64,000 nt of DNA from Apiospora phragmitis (Eukaryota; Ascomycota; Sordariomycetes; Amphisphaeriales; Apiosporaceae): the NCBI GenBank assembly GCA_038363925.1, contig JAQQWL010000011.1:3658001-3722000 (forward strand), written 5' to 3'. Of the stretch, positions 39,201-50,751 are shown piece after piece. The notes below the pieces were generated by a model. It saw only the letters and a list, made by a program, of their open reading frames with translations, made no database searches and was not told where the DNA came from. Every line of letters starts with the position of its first letter. Within the stretch, counting starts at the first letter, position 1. The position numbers were made by a program, and so were the translations under genes.

Positions 39201-42200
39201 TTAACTTTTTAATAATAATAAACGTTATAAAGTTTTTATAATCGATATAAATTTTAACTAGTTTTATTATTTTATTAAAATAATATCTCTATTTTTTATA
39301 AATTTTAATAATAGCTATTAATTTTTTATTATAAATTTAGTAATTAAGCTCTAGTTTATTAAGCTTTTTTAAAAAAAATACGACGGGGTACGACTTTCCG
39401 TTATCGTTCTATTAATTAAGCTGTTTTTTGATCGTATAGTTTAATATATTATTTTCGATTTTAAAAGGTTTAAATAAGTTTATTATATAAAGTATTAATT
39501 CGTTAAGGATTCGTTCTTTAATATCGTAAAAAGCTTTATCTTTTTTCTTTATTTATTAAAATAGTTCGTCCTTTTTTATTAAATTTATTAGGGGTATTAT
39601 TATCCTATTAAATCCGGGGACGAAAATCCGGTAATAATTAACTAGTTTTAAAAAGGATTTAATTTTTATAACGTTTATAAGCGTGAGCTATTTTTTAATT
39701 ATTAAAATTTTTAAAGGTTCTATTCGAATTTTACCCAGGAATATTACGTATCTTACGAAAGTAACGGATCGTTAATAGAATTCGCTTTTTTTTTAATTAA
39801 TTAATAGGTTGGTATCCTATAGCTTTTAAAGTATTAACTTTATATACTTTCGGTACTACTCGTTATTCTCGGAATAAATAAAGATATTATCGAAATATAT
39901 TATAACGAACTTATTAAGGTATTTTTATAAAATATGATTAATTATAAATTAAAAGTTAATTAATATATTAATTAAATTAAACGGTATAGCTTAATATTTA
40001 AAATAGCCGTATTTAATTCGGAACGTAGTTTTTTATCTTTTTCCTTTTTTAATTCGGACTAAGTTATATATATTAAGGAGGTTAAGTATTATAAAGATTT
40101 TAACGTATAATAATTTATTTTATAGATCGTTAATTAAAAATAAAGGGTACCGGTTTTTAATAATAATTTCGTTAAGTTTCTAGTAATCGATATATATACG
40201 TTATTTAAGTTTCCCGTTTTTATTTTTTTTTAAAACGAAGAGGATAAGGAAGCTTGTTAGTAATATAAATAGTTAGATAACTCTTTTCTCGAGATTTTCC
40301 GTAATGTACTCTTTTAGGGTTTATTTATACTCCTGGTTAAGTTTATATATAAGTATAAATAAGGGTTTTTTCCTATTTTTAAAGGGTATTTTATAATTTT
40401 ATTATGTATAAAGCGGTAAGCCTGTTTTTAATTTTTTATTAAAAAATGTTTTAAATTACCGGTACTTTTTTAATATAATTATTATAACGTTCGGCTTAAG
40501 CTTTTTAATAATAATATATACTTTAAAAATTTTAAGTTTATTAAAGGGTTATTTTTTAGATCGCTACCTATTAATTAAACCTCTTTTTAATATATTTTAT
40601 TAAAGTTAGCCTATTTTTTAATTAATTTTAAAATTATTTACCCGTAATTAAAATATTTTTAAAATTATGTTATATCTTACGACGTCCGTAATATTATACG
40701 TGATTTATTTATAACGTTTTTTAATATCGACCGGAAAGTTCGTAACTTTTTTCCGTATTTCTTTATCGTTATAGGTTATAAATCTTTTATTAACGGTTTT
40801 AAATCGGTATAGGGCGTTTTTTTATTATTATTCGAGTTTAAAACAGTTAATAATTCGTAATAAAATATAGTTTCTTTACGTTCCGCTATCGAGTAACGCT
40901 TTAATATAAACTCTTTTTATATTTAGTATCAATATAATATACTTATAAATAGCTCGATTATCTATTATTTAATATAGGGACCTGTTTTAGTCCGCCTATC
41001 GTCATTCTTTTATAATAGGCGGCGTCTATTTCCCGAACGCTACGTCTATAGGTTATTAACGATATCCTGCGATCAATCTTCGTATCGTTACTATCGTTTT
41101 TTTCGTTCTTTATAAAGTACTTTTTAATACGTTAACGGAAATATTTCTATATTCTTCTTTATATGAAATACTGTCTTTAATATTTAAGATTCGGGTTTTT
41201 CTAATAATTCGAAGGTTTATTAGGTTCGCGGTAATCCGTAAGCGCTTTACAGGTTCCTTAATATATTAAAGGGGTCCTCCTATCAGGTATGTACTTATAT
41301 ATCCTAAAAGCGTTAGGCGTTCTCCTTTAGACGTTTATAGGCTCGCGATTTTTTTTAGGCGTGTTCGAGGTATTGGTCCTCGGAGTACTCCTTTTAATCT
41401 TATTCTTTTAAGTAGTATTACCGTAGCTATCGTAAATCTTTTTATATTAATAAGTACGCGTGTCGCCCGTTTAAGATCGATATTCGGATTTTTCCAATAA
41501 TATAATTTAGGTATAGTTACATAATAGGTCGCTTACTAATCTTTCGGAAAAACTATTTATATTCGAGTTTTTTTACGAAGTGTTTTATATAAACGTTATA
41601 TATATACGAGATTTATAAGAATATAAAGTATTTTTTATAAGTAAAGGAAATTTATAAATCGTTCTTTATTACGTAATTACCGTGGATTCTTTAATTAAAA
41701 CCGGCCGTAATAAGTACTTAACATAAATATTTCGACCTAAAATAAGGAATATTAAAGATAATTAACTATCCATCGGTCTTAAAGTTTCTAATTTTAACGA
41801 TTTTATTTACTAATTCGTTTATTAATATACCTACTAGATATTTATAGTTTATTAATTACTCTAATTAGCTTATAATATTATCTATCGAATTACTATCTCC
41901 GTCATAAGGAAGGGGTTACTCCTTTCGTATTATCGCGACGCTCCGGCTATAGTCCTCCTTGCTTTCCGGGGTTTTAAGGAATTATCCGGTGCTTTCTTTA
42001 TCCGCCAAGTAGGAGGTATACCCGTTATTATAGCAAGCTATCCAGAATAGGTTACCGTGTTTAATAATAACGCTATTATTTTTAATAATTATTATAAAGG
42101 TATTTTTTATTTTAATAATATTAACATATCGTCCTTTTAAAATTCATTAAAAATCTTTTTTTAATACTCGATATTTTTAAACGTAATATCTTAGTTTTTA

Positions 42201-44001
42201 ATAATTATAATAAATATTACATAGTTTTTTATTTTATTTATTATATTTAATAGCATTAAAGTTTATAAGTTTATTATAATAATTATATATTATAATATTT
42301 TTAAACAATATATAATTATATTAATATAATCGCCCCGTATTAACTTAAATTCGACTAGTTTACTACTAAAGTCCGCCTTATTTTTTATAACATTACTCGT
42401 ATATACGGGTATCGATTTTAATAATAAATTCTATATACGAAAAAAAGTTATCGGGGGCGTCGAGCCGGCTAAGTTTATTTTTAACGTCGTCTTTTAATTT
42501 TTAATAATATATTATAATTTTCGTAACTTCGGTATAATTTAATTAAGCTATAATACGCCAGAACTCGGTTATATAAAAAACGGCTAATCTTTTTTACTTA
42601 AAGGTTTCAAGTTCCCTCTCCGCTTATCGTTTTTCGTCGAGGTTTTAAAAAAATAACTTAAAGGTTTATTTAAAGCCGTCATAACTTTCGAAAATACATT
42701 ATACCTTTACGTAACATAACTTAACTTATTAATTATTTTTTATAAATTCGTTTAAATAAGGTTTAAACTAAATAAATACCTTACTTTTAAAAAACAAGGC
42801 GGCGTAAATAACTCGCTAAGTAATATTTTAAAACATCCTTTTATAAAACCGTTAATAGGCTTTAACCTAAATAAAAAAGCTTTAAAAATTTCCGCTTATT
42901 CCGTTAAAAAAGGTTAACGTACTAATCTTTATACCCTTTTTTAATATAATAAAGGTTTAAATAATATTAATAACTATATAAAAGAAACATACCTTTTCGC
43001 ATAGCTTATTAATATTATAAAATATTTATCCTAAAATACCTTTAATTAGGAGCTCATTACGCTCTTTTTCAAGCTTAACATAATAATACTAATAATTGGC
43101 GTTTTTTTATTCGAATTTCTTAATTCGCTTAACTAGCGTTTATTATATAGGCTCGTTATTATTTTCGTTATTATCGACGTCTATAACAGGGTCTCGTTAA
43201 GAGGTACTAAAGGTGGCGATAAGAACCTTTCTTTATTAAACGGTGTTACTAAGGCTAAATATAGATATAATTCTTATAATATTATTATTTAAAGGTTTAA
43301 ATAATAATTTATAAAAATAAAAATAATTAAAATATAATAAATACTATTTAAGTTTTAAAAAAAACTTAATAAAACGTATTAAAATTTATATTAATAATAT
43401 AAAAAAGTATTTAAACGTGTAATAAAAGTCGTTTTTATCGATATAATAAGTAATAACTAATAAGAATAAAAGTAATTAAAGTATATAAATTTAGAAATAT
43501 TTATAATAATTTCGTTAAAATTATTTATTTTATTAATAAATTAAAATTAATATTTAAATTAATTATTAAAATAAAAAATATTTATATAAAATATATAAAA
43601 GAACGTTTATTATTATATATTTAATCCTTTTTTTATTAATTTATTATTATTTAGTAATTTTTTTTAAGCGTGCTTAGTATTACTTAGTAATCGCTTTTAA
43701 TTACGCTTTATACTGTTTAATAATCGCTTTTAATTACGCTTTACGCTACTTAATAATTTCGCCTAAGCGTTTACGTTTACCGTGCTATATAACTTGCTAT
43801 CGGTCGCCGTTACTTTGCGAGCGTATTCGTCCTATTATGGGCGTGGTAGTAGCGTTGCTCGTTATTGAGGAAGGTCTAGTTTCGTATTTATATAGCTGGC
43901 GGTGCGGTCCGTAGCTGTGGTATCGTAGCCCGTTCGGGGCATGGTAGTTCCGTGCCGGTGAGTGGGGTCTTTTGGCCGCATGGTTAGGTCAGGTTATAAT
44001 A
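36270..44001 (-). mobile_element. Ty3/gypsy-type LTR retrotransposon, element D, nested in B
   Basis: 7732 bp on the minus strand, with LTRs at 36270-36939 and 43333-44001 (670 and 669 bp). Flanking pentamers ACTAT (36265-36269) and ATTAT (44002-44006) fit a target duplication altered by one C-to-T change. The RT active site at 39886-39897 reads YFDN. Its promoter-side LTR keeps an unusually GC-rich segment around 43760-43990. Confidence 0.92.
37291..37524 (+). pseudogene. Antisense coiled-coil-like ORF of element D
   Basis: Same position and frame as in element C, opposite to gag-pol. It has more stops, but the core IRFRK-type helix and the ELEE/ERRE segment are recognisable around 37400-37510. 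Confidence 0.65.
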
Positions 44002-45193
44002 ATTATTAAATAAAGCGTGAAAAATAATCGCACTTAATTTTATAATTAAATTATCCCTATTAAAAGAATTATTAATTAAGGTTAATTATAATAATATCTT
44101 AATAATTACGGATAAACTTACGAAATATACTTATTTCCTACCGTATAAAAAATTTAATAATATTAGTAACCTAGCCTACACGTTTTTACGAATAATCGTT
44201 AATTAATATAGGCTGCCCGAAATAATTATCTCGGACCGGGACAAGCTATTTATCGCTAAGTTTTAGAAATTACTTATAATATAATTCGGCGTAAAATATA
44301 AATTATTTACAGCTTACCACCCCTAAACGAATGAATAAACCGAGCGAATAAACTAAACTTTAAAGTAGTATTTACGTTATTACGTTAACCACGAATAAAA
44401 TAATTAAGTATAACTATTACTTATAGCATAGTTCGCCTATAATAACGTAAATAATAAAATTATATATATATTATCATTTTAAATAAACTATAAGTATAAC
44501 TTAAAAATTGTTAGAATACCTTTAAAAAGAGAATTAATACCTATCGCGATTATATAAGTCGAAAAACTAAAAGAACTCTAAATAATATTATAATAAGACC
44601 TTACCTTTTTTTAATAATAAATAAAGAAATACGCTAACTAGACTAGGTTAAAAGAACTAACCCTAGGAGAAGGAGGAAAAGTTTACTTCTTACGGCGAAA
44701 TATTAAAACTAAGCGACTAAGTAAAAAACTAGACTTTAAAAAGATCAGATTATTTAAAATCGTAAAAGTTATTTTAAAAACTAATTATTAATTATTACTA
44801 CTTAAAATAATATAGATATACTTTATACTTTATATTTTATATTTTATTATTTAAACTAATTATTAAGAATATAAAAATCGAAATATAATTAAAAATTAAA
44901 ACGAATTAATACGAATACGAAATTAAAACGATCTTAAATAAAAAGCGAGTAAAAAAAGATAGAAATACCTCGTTAAATAAAAGGGTTATTTATTAAAAAA
45001 TAATACCTAAGAACTTAAGAAATATTTAAAAAACGCCGTTAAAAAACTTTAAAAGTTTAAGGAACGACCTTAAACTCTACTAATAACGACGGCTCTAATA
45101 ATACGTTAAGGTATACAGCGTTTTAATTAAATAAGAAATCGGAAAATAATATCGGAACCTCTTTAAGAACTAGTTCGAATATAGTTTTATAAC

Positions 45194-45370
45194 GAGCCTC
45201 CTCTTTAGCCTCTTCGCGCTTAATACGCTCGAGCTCCTCGACGTTATTAATATTACGACGAACCGCCCGTATTATCTTTTTAAACTAGAGTTTCTTTTAT
45301 TTTCGAAAGCGAAGAACCTTTTTTTCCGCGGCTTAGAGCTCGTTCTCTAATTTCTAATATTGCTCGGCAA
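45194..45370 (-). pseudogene. Antisense coiled-coil-like ORF of element B
   Basis: Opposite to element B's gag-pol. The frame reads AEQY*KLENEL*AAEKKVLRF, then FKKIIRAVRRNINNVEELE and RIKREEAKEEA. It differs in sequence from the A/C/D version but shares the position, the charged-helix composition and a RFRK* core. Stops fit RIP of Gln/Trp codons. Confidence 0.65.
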
Positions 45371-45737
45371 CTTTTCGCAGCTTAGTAAAAGTAACGCCTT
45401 AAATATCGTAACGAGAATAACCTTAGCGAATATATTTAATATAATAAAACGAGTTTTATATCGAAACTTTATAAAAAGAAAACCTACGGCCTTTATAATA
45501 AAAACATAACGGTATAATAATAAAATATTATAAAATAGCGGATAATAAAACGTCGCGTTACTTAATTTTTTTAAAACGAGACTTACATTTTTCGATATAA
45601 TTAAACAATATAATAAATATATATTATAAAAAAAATAAAAAAAATAAACTTATAAATACCGACCTAACGGAAAACCCCTAAATACTTATATCGATTAAAC
45701 CGCTTTAAAAATAAAATAAGTAAAAGAGGGGAAATAG

Positions 45738-46399
45738 TATTACGACCTGGCCTAGTTATACGGCTTAAAACCCACTTTACGGCACGGCCTTATAATACTT
45801 CGAACCTTTATATAAAAACTAGTATAACTCTAGGCCTTATTAATTAATAAAACCTATAACGATTAAATTATAATAATAACTAGTACCGCGACAATAGATA
45901 GCACCTAATATAGCTACTTTAAAATAGTACGAAATAGACAGTACGAAGTGAATAATTAGGAAAGGATAAGCTATAGTAGGATAATACCGGTTAAGTAGAG
46001 ATAAAATATAGATATATTAGATCGTAAATATTTAGTACGAGCTAAAAGAAGTAGGATATATTAAATCGCAGATATCTAATAAAATTTAAGGGATTAATAA
46101 AAGAGAAATTAAATATATAATAATAAACGTTTTTTATATATTTTATATAAATACTTTTTATTTTAATAATTAATTTAAGTATTAATCTAACCTATTAATA
46201 AAGTAAATAGTTTTAACGACTCTATTATAAATACTTTTAAACCTACGCACCTTGGTTACATTTATTTTTATAGTTATTACACATTATATCGATAAAAGCG
46301 GACTTTTATCACATATTTAAATACTCTTTCGTATTACTAAATATAAACCTTAGTACGTCTTACTAGGTTTCTTTTAAAACCTAGATAGCGTTCGTTACA
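45738..46399 (+). repeat. 3' LTR of element B
   Basis: 662 bp, preceded by the purine tract AAAAGAGGGGAAATAG (polypurine tract) and ending GTTCGTTACA at 46399, directly followed by the GCTCG duplication. Confidence 0.9.
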
Positions 46400-46404
46400 G
46401 CTCG

Positions 46405-48500
46405 TTTAAGTTTTAATGTTCTTATTTTTTAAGGTTTATATTTAAACGGCGATAAATAAATTATACGTTGTTTTTAATTAATAAATAAATATTAAGTCGA
46501 TAAGTTTTAATTAATTAACTTATTTCTTTTATTTAAGAAAGATATCGTACGATTTTAATTAAATCTTGCCTCTATTAAATTTTATTAGCGTACTTTTAAT
46601 TAAGATGCTTTTCGGCTTTATATAAAATTATTCCTCTATTAGCTTTTTTTCCTCTTTTTAAGAAAAAAAGAGTTATAATCGAAATTAAACGTATTGTTAA
46701 TTTATATTATTATAATATTAAAAATATTTAATTTATTTATAATAAATAATAAATAAGCGTTATATATTAAAATTATTATTTTTAAATTTCGTACGTAATA
46801 ATTATAATACGTTTTAAAGTAATAAAATCTTAACTTTATAAATTTATATAAAAATAATATAATTTAAATTTTTTTTAAATATTTACTTTTAAGTTTTATT
46901 AATACACATATATAAATTAATCGGTTTAATTTATTATATAATTAAATATACGTTTATATAATATTATATAGCTCGTTTTATATATTAAAGTTTCGTATTA
47001 AAATCGGTTCGAAAATTAAAAAAAGTCTTTAACTTATCCGTTAAATTATTAATAATTAAATTAAAATAACCTCCTTTTTTATATCTCTATAATTTTATAT
47101 TACGAGCTTAAATTTCTTATATAATTTCGTAGTTTTACCCTTAATCTCTTATACGAGCCGTATTTAAAAAAAATTTTAACCGGTATACTTACCCGGGTCG
47201 AATCGAATAAATTTAAAAACTCTTTATACGGCGAGATTATTAATCTCCTCCGCGTTAAACTTTTAAAATAAATATCCGGACGAAATAATAACGCCGTTTT
47301 ATTAGAGCTTAATTATTAAGTCGTAATCCTTCTATTTTTTTAAAATAAGAAATACGGCGGTTAAACCGTTTTAAAATAAATATTTTTTAAGTCGTCCCCG
47401 GCTACGTCGTACAAGAGCTACCGTAATTTCCTCGGCTATTAGTTTAATGTTTAAAGTATTTACCGGCTGTTCCGGATCTAGTTATATATCCGGCTCGTCG
47501 TGCGGTTTTCCGGCCTCTTCCTAGTAGTACGGCTTAATTTAGGTTACTCGAAAGGCTTTCGGGCCGTTTAGAGTGTTTACCCGGATCGTACGGTTTTCGA
47601 TAGCTGCTATCTTATATAGTCCGGTTTATCCTTTTTTCCCCCGCTAAACTAGGACTTTATTTCGAAGCGGGAGTATTAAAATATTATAAATAGCCGGTCC
47701 GTTCCGAGTATTTAGAGCTCGGTAAATATTAATATTTATATATATTTTCTAGAGTATTCTTATTATTTTCCGTACGGCTTCTTTTCGTGTTTAAATATCC
47801 GGTAACGGTGGTGAGTTCCCGTTAATACGAGGGTATATTTCGAATACGAGCAGGGTAAGTACTAGGCCGTCGGGGCCAGCCGTATCGTTTAAAGCTTTAA
47901 TTATTATTTAAAGTATTATTTTAATATTTATTTAATAACCGAGATTTTTTATAAAATATCGAAGGTTTTATATAATAAATATATATCTAATTTTATTTAT
48001 TATTTAATAAGTTTTAATAAGTATTTATTTATATATAATTTCGAAACTTTTCTTTTAAGAATACGTGCCCGGATTATACGAAATATAAAAAAAATTTAAT
48101 ATACGTATATTTAATACTTATAAAAAGTATTTTAAGTATTTTAAATATTAAGCGAATATAAAAATATAATTATTTAAAAAAACGTATTTAAATCGATTAT
48201 ATAAAATACGTTTTATTTATTAATATAAATAATATTTATAATAATATCGTAATTAAAGTCGTATTCGTTTTATAACGCCGGATTATACGATTAATATTAA
48301 GAATAAAACTTTTAAATCTCGTCGAGAATAATAAAATCGATATCGTTATAGCCGGCGAATTTTGAAAAGTATAAAACTTTTTAATATAAGGGTGTTTAAA
48401 CCGTCGGTAAAGGTGTTAAAGCTATTTTTCGGTAAAATATAACATCGCTTCTATACGGCCGGTATTAAAAACGAGTGTCTTTATTTTTTAATTATAAAAA
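46405..48500 (-). pseudogene. Ty1/copia integrase-RT polyprotein remnant
   Basis: Minus-strand frames in copia order (integrase before RT). From about 47900 downward: ALNDTAGPDGL, LLVFEIYPRINGNSPPLP, YRALNTRNGPA, KVLV*RGKKG*TGLYKIAA and IKPYY. Then, around 47200-47000, the RT start: RVFKFIRFDPGKYTG, IKGKTTKLYKKFKLVI. Further RT near 46900-46860 reads KLNRLIY and KLKSKYL. Two Trp codons in the V-W-R and G-W-T contexts are now TAG/TAA. A readable frame upstream (48300-48490) may be the gag/pre-integrase part. The element is interrupted at 46404 by the insertion of B. Confidence 0.85.
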
Positions 48501-50697
48501 GTATTTCGCCGTCCTTTTATATAATAAAATTAAAAATATTATTATAATATATTTTAAACCGGTTAATATTATATAATAATAATAAAAAAAGTTTTATAAT
48601 ATTTAAAATATAATACTTAATTATTTTTAATTAGTTTTATATATCGATTATTTTAATTAACGAAATAAGCTTTAAGTTTTCGAACCTAATTTCGGTACTC
48701 CCTGGGGTTTAATTAATTCGTACGTTTAGGGTTTTTTTATACGTAGGCTTTTATTTAAAGCTTTTTAATTATTAAAAATAAAGCTGCGCCGATATTTTAA
48801 AGTTTTTTAATAAGTTTAGTTATACGAGTTATTAAAGTTAAATTAGTCGGCTTATATAATAGTTTTCGAAAAGTAGATATCTTTATTAATAAGTTAATAA
48901 TAAAACGCGGCGTTTATTAAATAAATAATGCTTTATTATACGTTTTTTAAATTAAAGTAATCGTACTTTTTCCCGTCGTTTTTTAACTCCTTCCTTTTCT
49001 TTTCTCTTTTATCGTTTTAAATATTTAAGGAGGTTTCCGAGGTGCAGGACTGTACCGTACGATCCAGAATCTATTAGTTTACAGTTAAATATAAAGCTAC
49101 GTACGCCGACGCCTCCGGCGACCTCTCCCGGCCTACTTATACCCTAGGAATTAAAGACTTTAAATAACTCGATTAAAGCTTAATTTTAAACCGAATACGT
49201 AAGAAATTAAATCGCGCGGTATTAAAATAACTCCTCGATATTAATTTTCGTTAAACTTAATTAAATTATAAAAAGTAAGGTAATCGTATTATAAGAAATA
49301 AATAAAATACTTAGCCGGCGCCGCCGTACGAAAAAAAACGGCTATAAAATAATAGATCACTTCGTATATAAGCTAAAAAAGACCTGTAATCTTAAAAAGA
49401 CGTTAATAAATAGTTATAGGATAAATCGCGCCGGAGTAGTGGTCGTACGAGAAGGCTTGAAACGCGCCCGCGGCGCTGTAGAATCTACGGGGAGCCCGGG
49501 TATAATACGCGCACTTATTAAAACGATATAAATATATCTAAAGATAAAGATTCCGATTAATTTTAATATATTAAATACGTTATAACGGAATTAATTTATA
49601 TTTTAAAATATAAGGTTAGCGTAAATAATAAATTCGATTATTTAATAAATTCGCTTATAAAATACGTTACTATAAATTAAATAATAAAAAATATATATAT
49701 AATAATAATATATAAAATAATTTTTATAAAGAATTAAATAAAACGTAATTTTAATTAATTTAAGCGTTAAAATTAAATTATATAAAAATAATAAAATATA
49801 AAAAAAATAATCGACTTAATAATATAACTAATTTAATAATAAACCACGTTATCGCTTATATTATAAAATTTATTTAAAACTTTATATATAATTAAAAATT
49901 AATAAAAGATTTTTAAAGATGTTTTATATTAAATTAAAATACTTACGGCTTTAATATATATAATATATTTTATATTATATATTTATTTTAAAATAATAAA
50001 GTATTAATTAAATTAACTAGTTTAATTAAAACTAATAATTATAAAAAGCGGGTCGTTCTTTAATGTTTTTTATTATTAAAAGAATACGCTTTATAACGCG
50101 TTAATAACTATTTCTTTTTTTTATAAACTACGGCGTATTATATTAATAATAAAAAAGCGTGCTTTAAATTTAAAAGTTGTATTTATATTTAATAAAGCTT
50201 TTATTATATAATACTAAGCTTATATTATATAATATTAAGCTTTTAACACGCTAATTAAAATAAATAACGCTTTTATTAAATTAATAATTTATAAAGTAAT
50301 TAAGTTTTAATTTAGTTTTTAATTATTTTTATTTAATAAACCGCTTTATGAAATTATTAGTTATAATTAATTAACGTGTATTAAAAGCGTGAATAATAAT
50401 ATTTTAATTAATATTTATAATTTAAAATATAATAATAATTAAAATAACCTTAAAAATAAAGTCGCTAATTAACTTTTAATTTATAATTAAAACTATAAAG
50501 ATTAAAAAAATAAGTATAAATTATTATTTTTATTTTTATTATCTTTATTAAAATAATATATTAAATTTTAAGCCTTATCGATATAATCTTAATAAAAGTA
50601 CACGATTATATATAAATATATTTTATATTAAAAAATAAAAATTACTTAATAATAAACTATATTAATTTAATAATATAATAATAAAAGTAAGTAAATA
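48501..50697. other. Unassigned RIP-altered sequence
   Basis: AT-rich, with two GC-richer pockets at about 48990-49170 and 49430-49510 (for example CGCCGACGCCTCCGGCGACC near 49107). A block at 49800-49850 resembles the pogo terminal repeat (CGACTTAATAATATAAC). I could not assign a protein. Confidence 0.5.
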
Positions 50698-50751
50698 AAA
50701 AAAGTGGTATTAATAGTTAGTGCGCACATTATTACTAGGTGATTTTTATCT
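50698..50751 (-). repeat. Right outer inverted repeat of the island
   Basis: Partner of 10958-11010. Read on the minus strand it gives AGATAAAAATCACCTAGTAA then TGTGCGCACTAACTATTAAT. The RIP-type base composition stops at this point and normal sequence resumes. Confidence 0.7.

Larger units (their letters stand above)
23494..46399 (+). mobile_element. Ty3/gypsy-type LTR retrotransposon, element B, split by C and D
   Basis: Bounded by the LTR termini TGTTACGACC and GTTCGTTACA and an exact 5-bp duplication GCTCG (23489-23493 and 46400-46404). LTRs are 23494-24172 and 45738-46399. Removing C (7522 bp) and D (7732 bp) leaves 7652 bp, close to element A. B's integrase region is in three pieces: up to 28467, then 35990-36269, then from 44002. 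These correspond in order to about 18840, 18845-19125 and 19126 onward in element A. RT motifs lie at 27237-27270 and 27481-27522 (YLNN). Confidence 0.9.
10958..50751. other. RIP-mutated AT-rich island made of nested transposons
   Basis: A continuous 39.8-kb stretch of very high AT content with no long open frame apart from chance short ones. Legible but broken transposon frames show G-to-A and C-to-T changes throughout: TGG or CAG to stop, TGT to TAT, GAC to AAC. This is the signature of repeat-induced point mutation in ascomycetes. The composition changes abruptly at both ends, within about 50 bp of the outer inverted repeat. Components identified inside are two pogo/Fot1-like copies, two Ty1/copia remnants, four Ty3-type LTR elements (C and D nested in B), and one further LTR. 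Confidence 0.95.

Noticed and set aside
10958..50751. Starship-type giant element or centromere
   Set aside because: No DUF3435 tyrosine recombinase or cargo gene is readable, and the content is fully explained by nested transposons. A centromere cannot be excluded from sequence alone, but genes resume sharply at both edges and nothing specific supports it.
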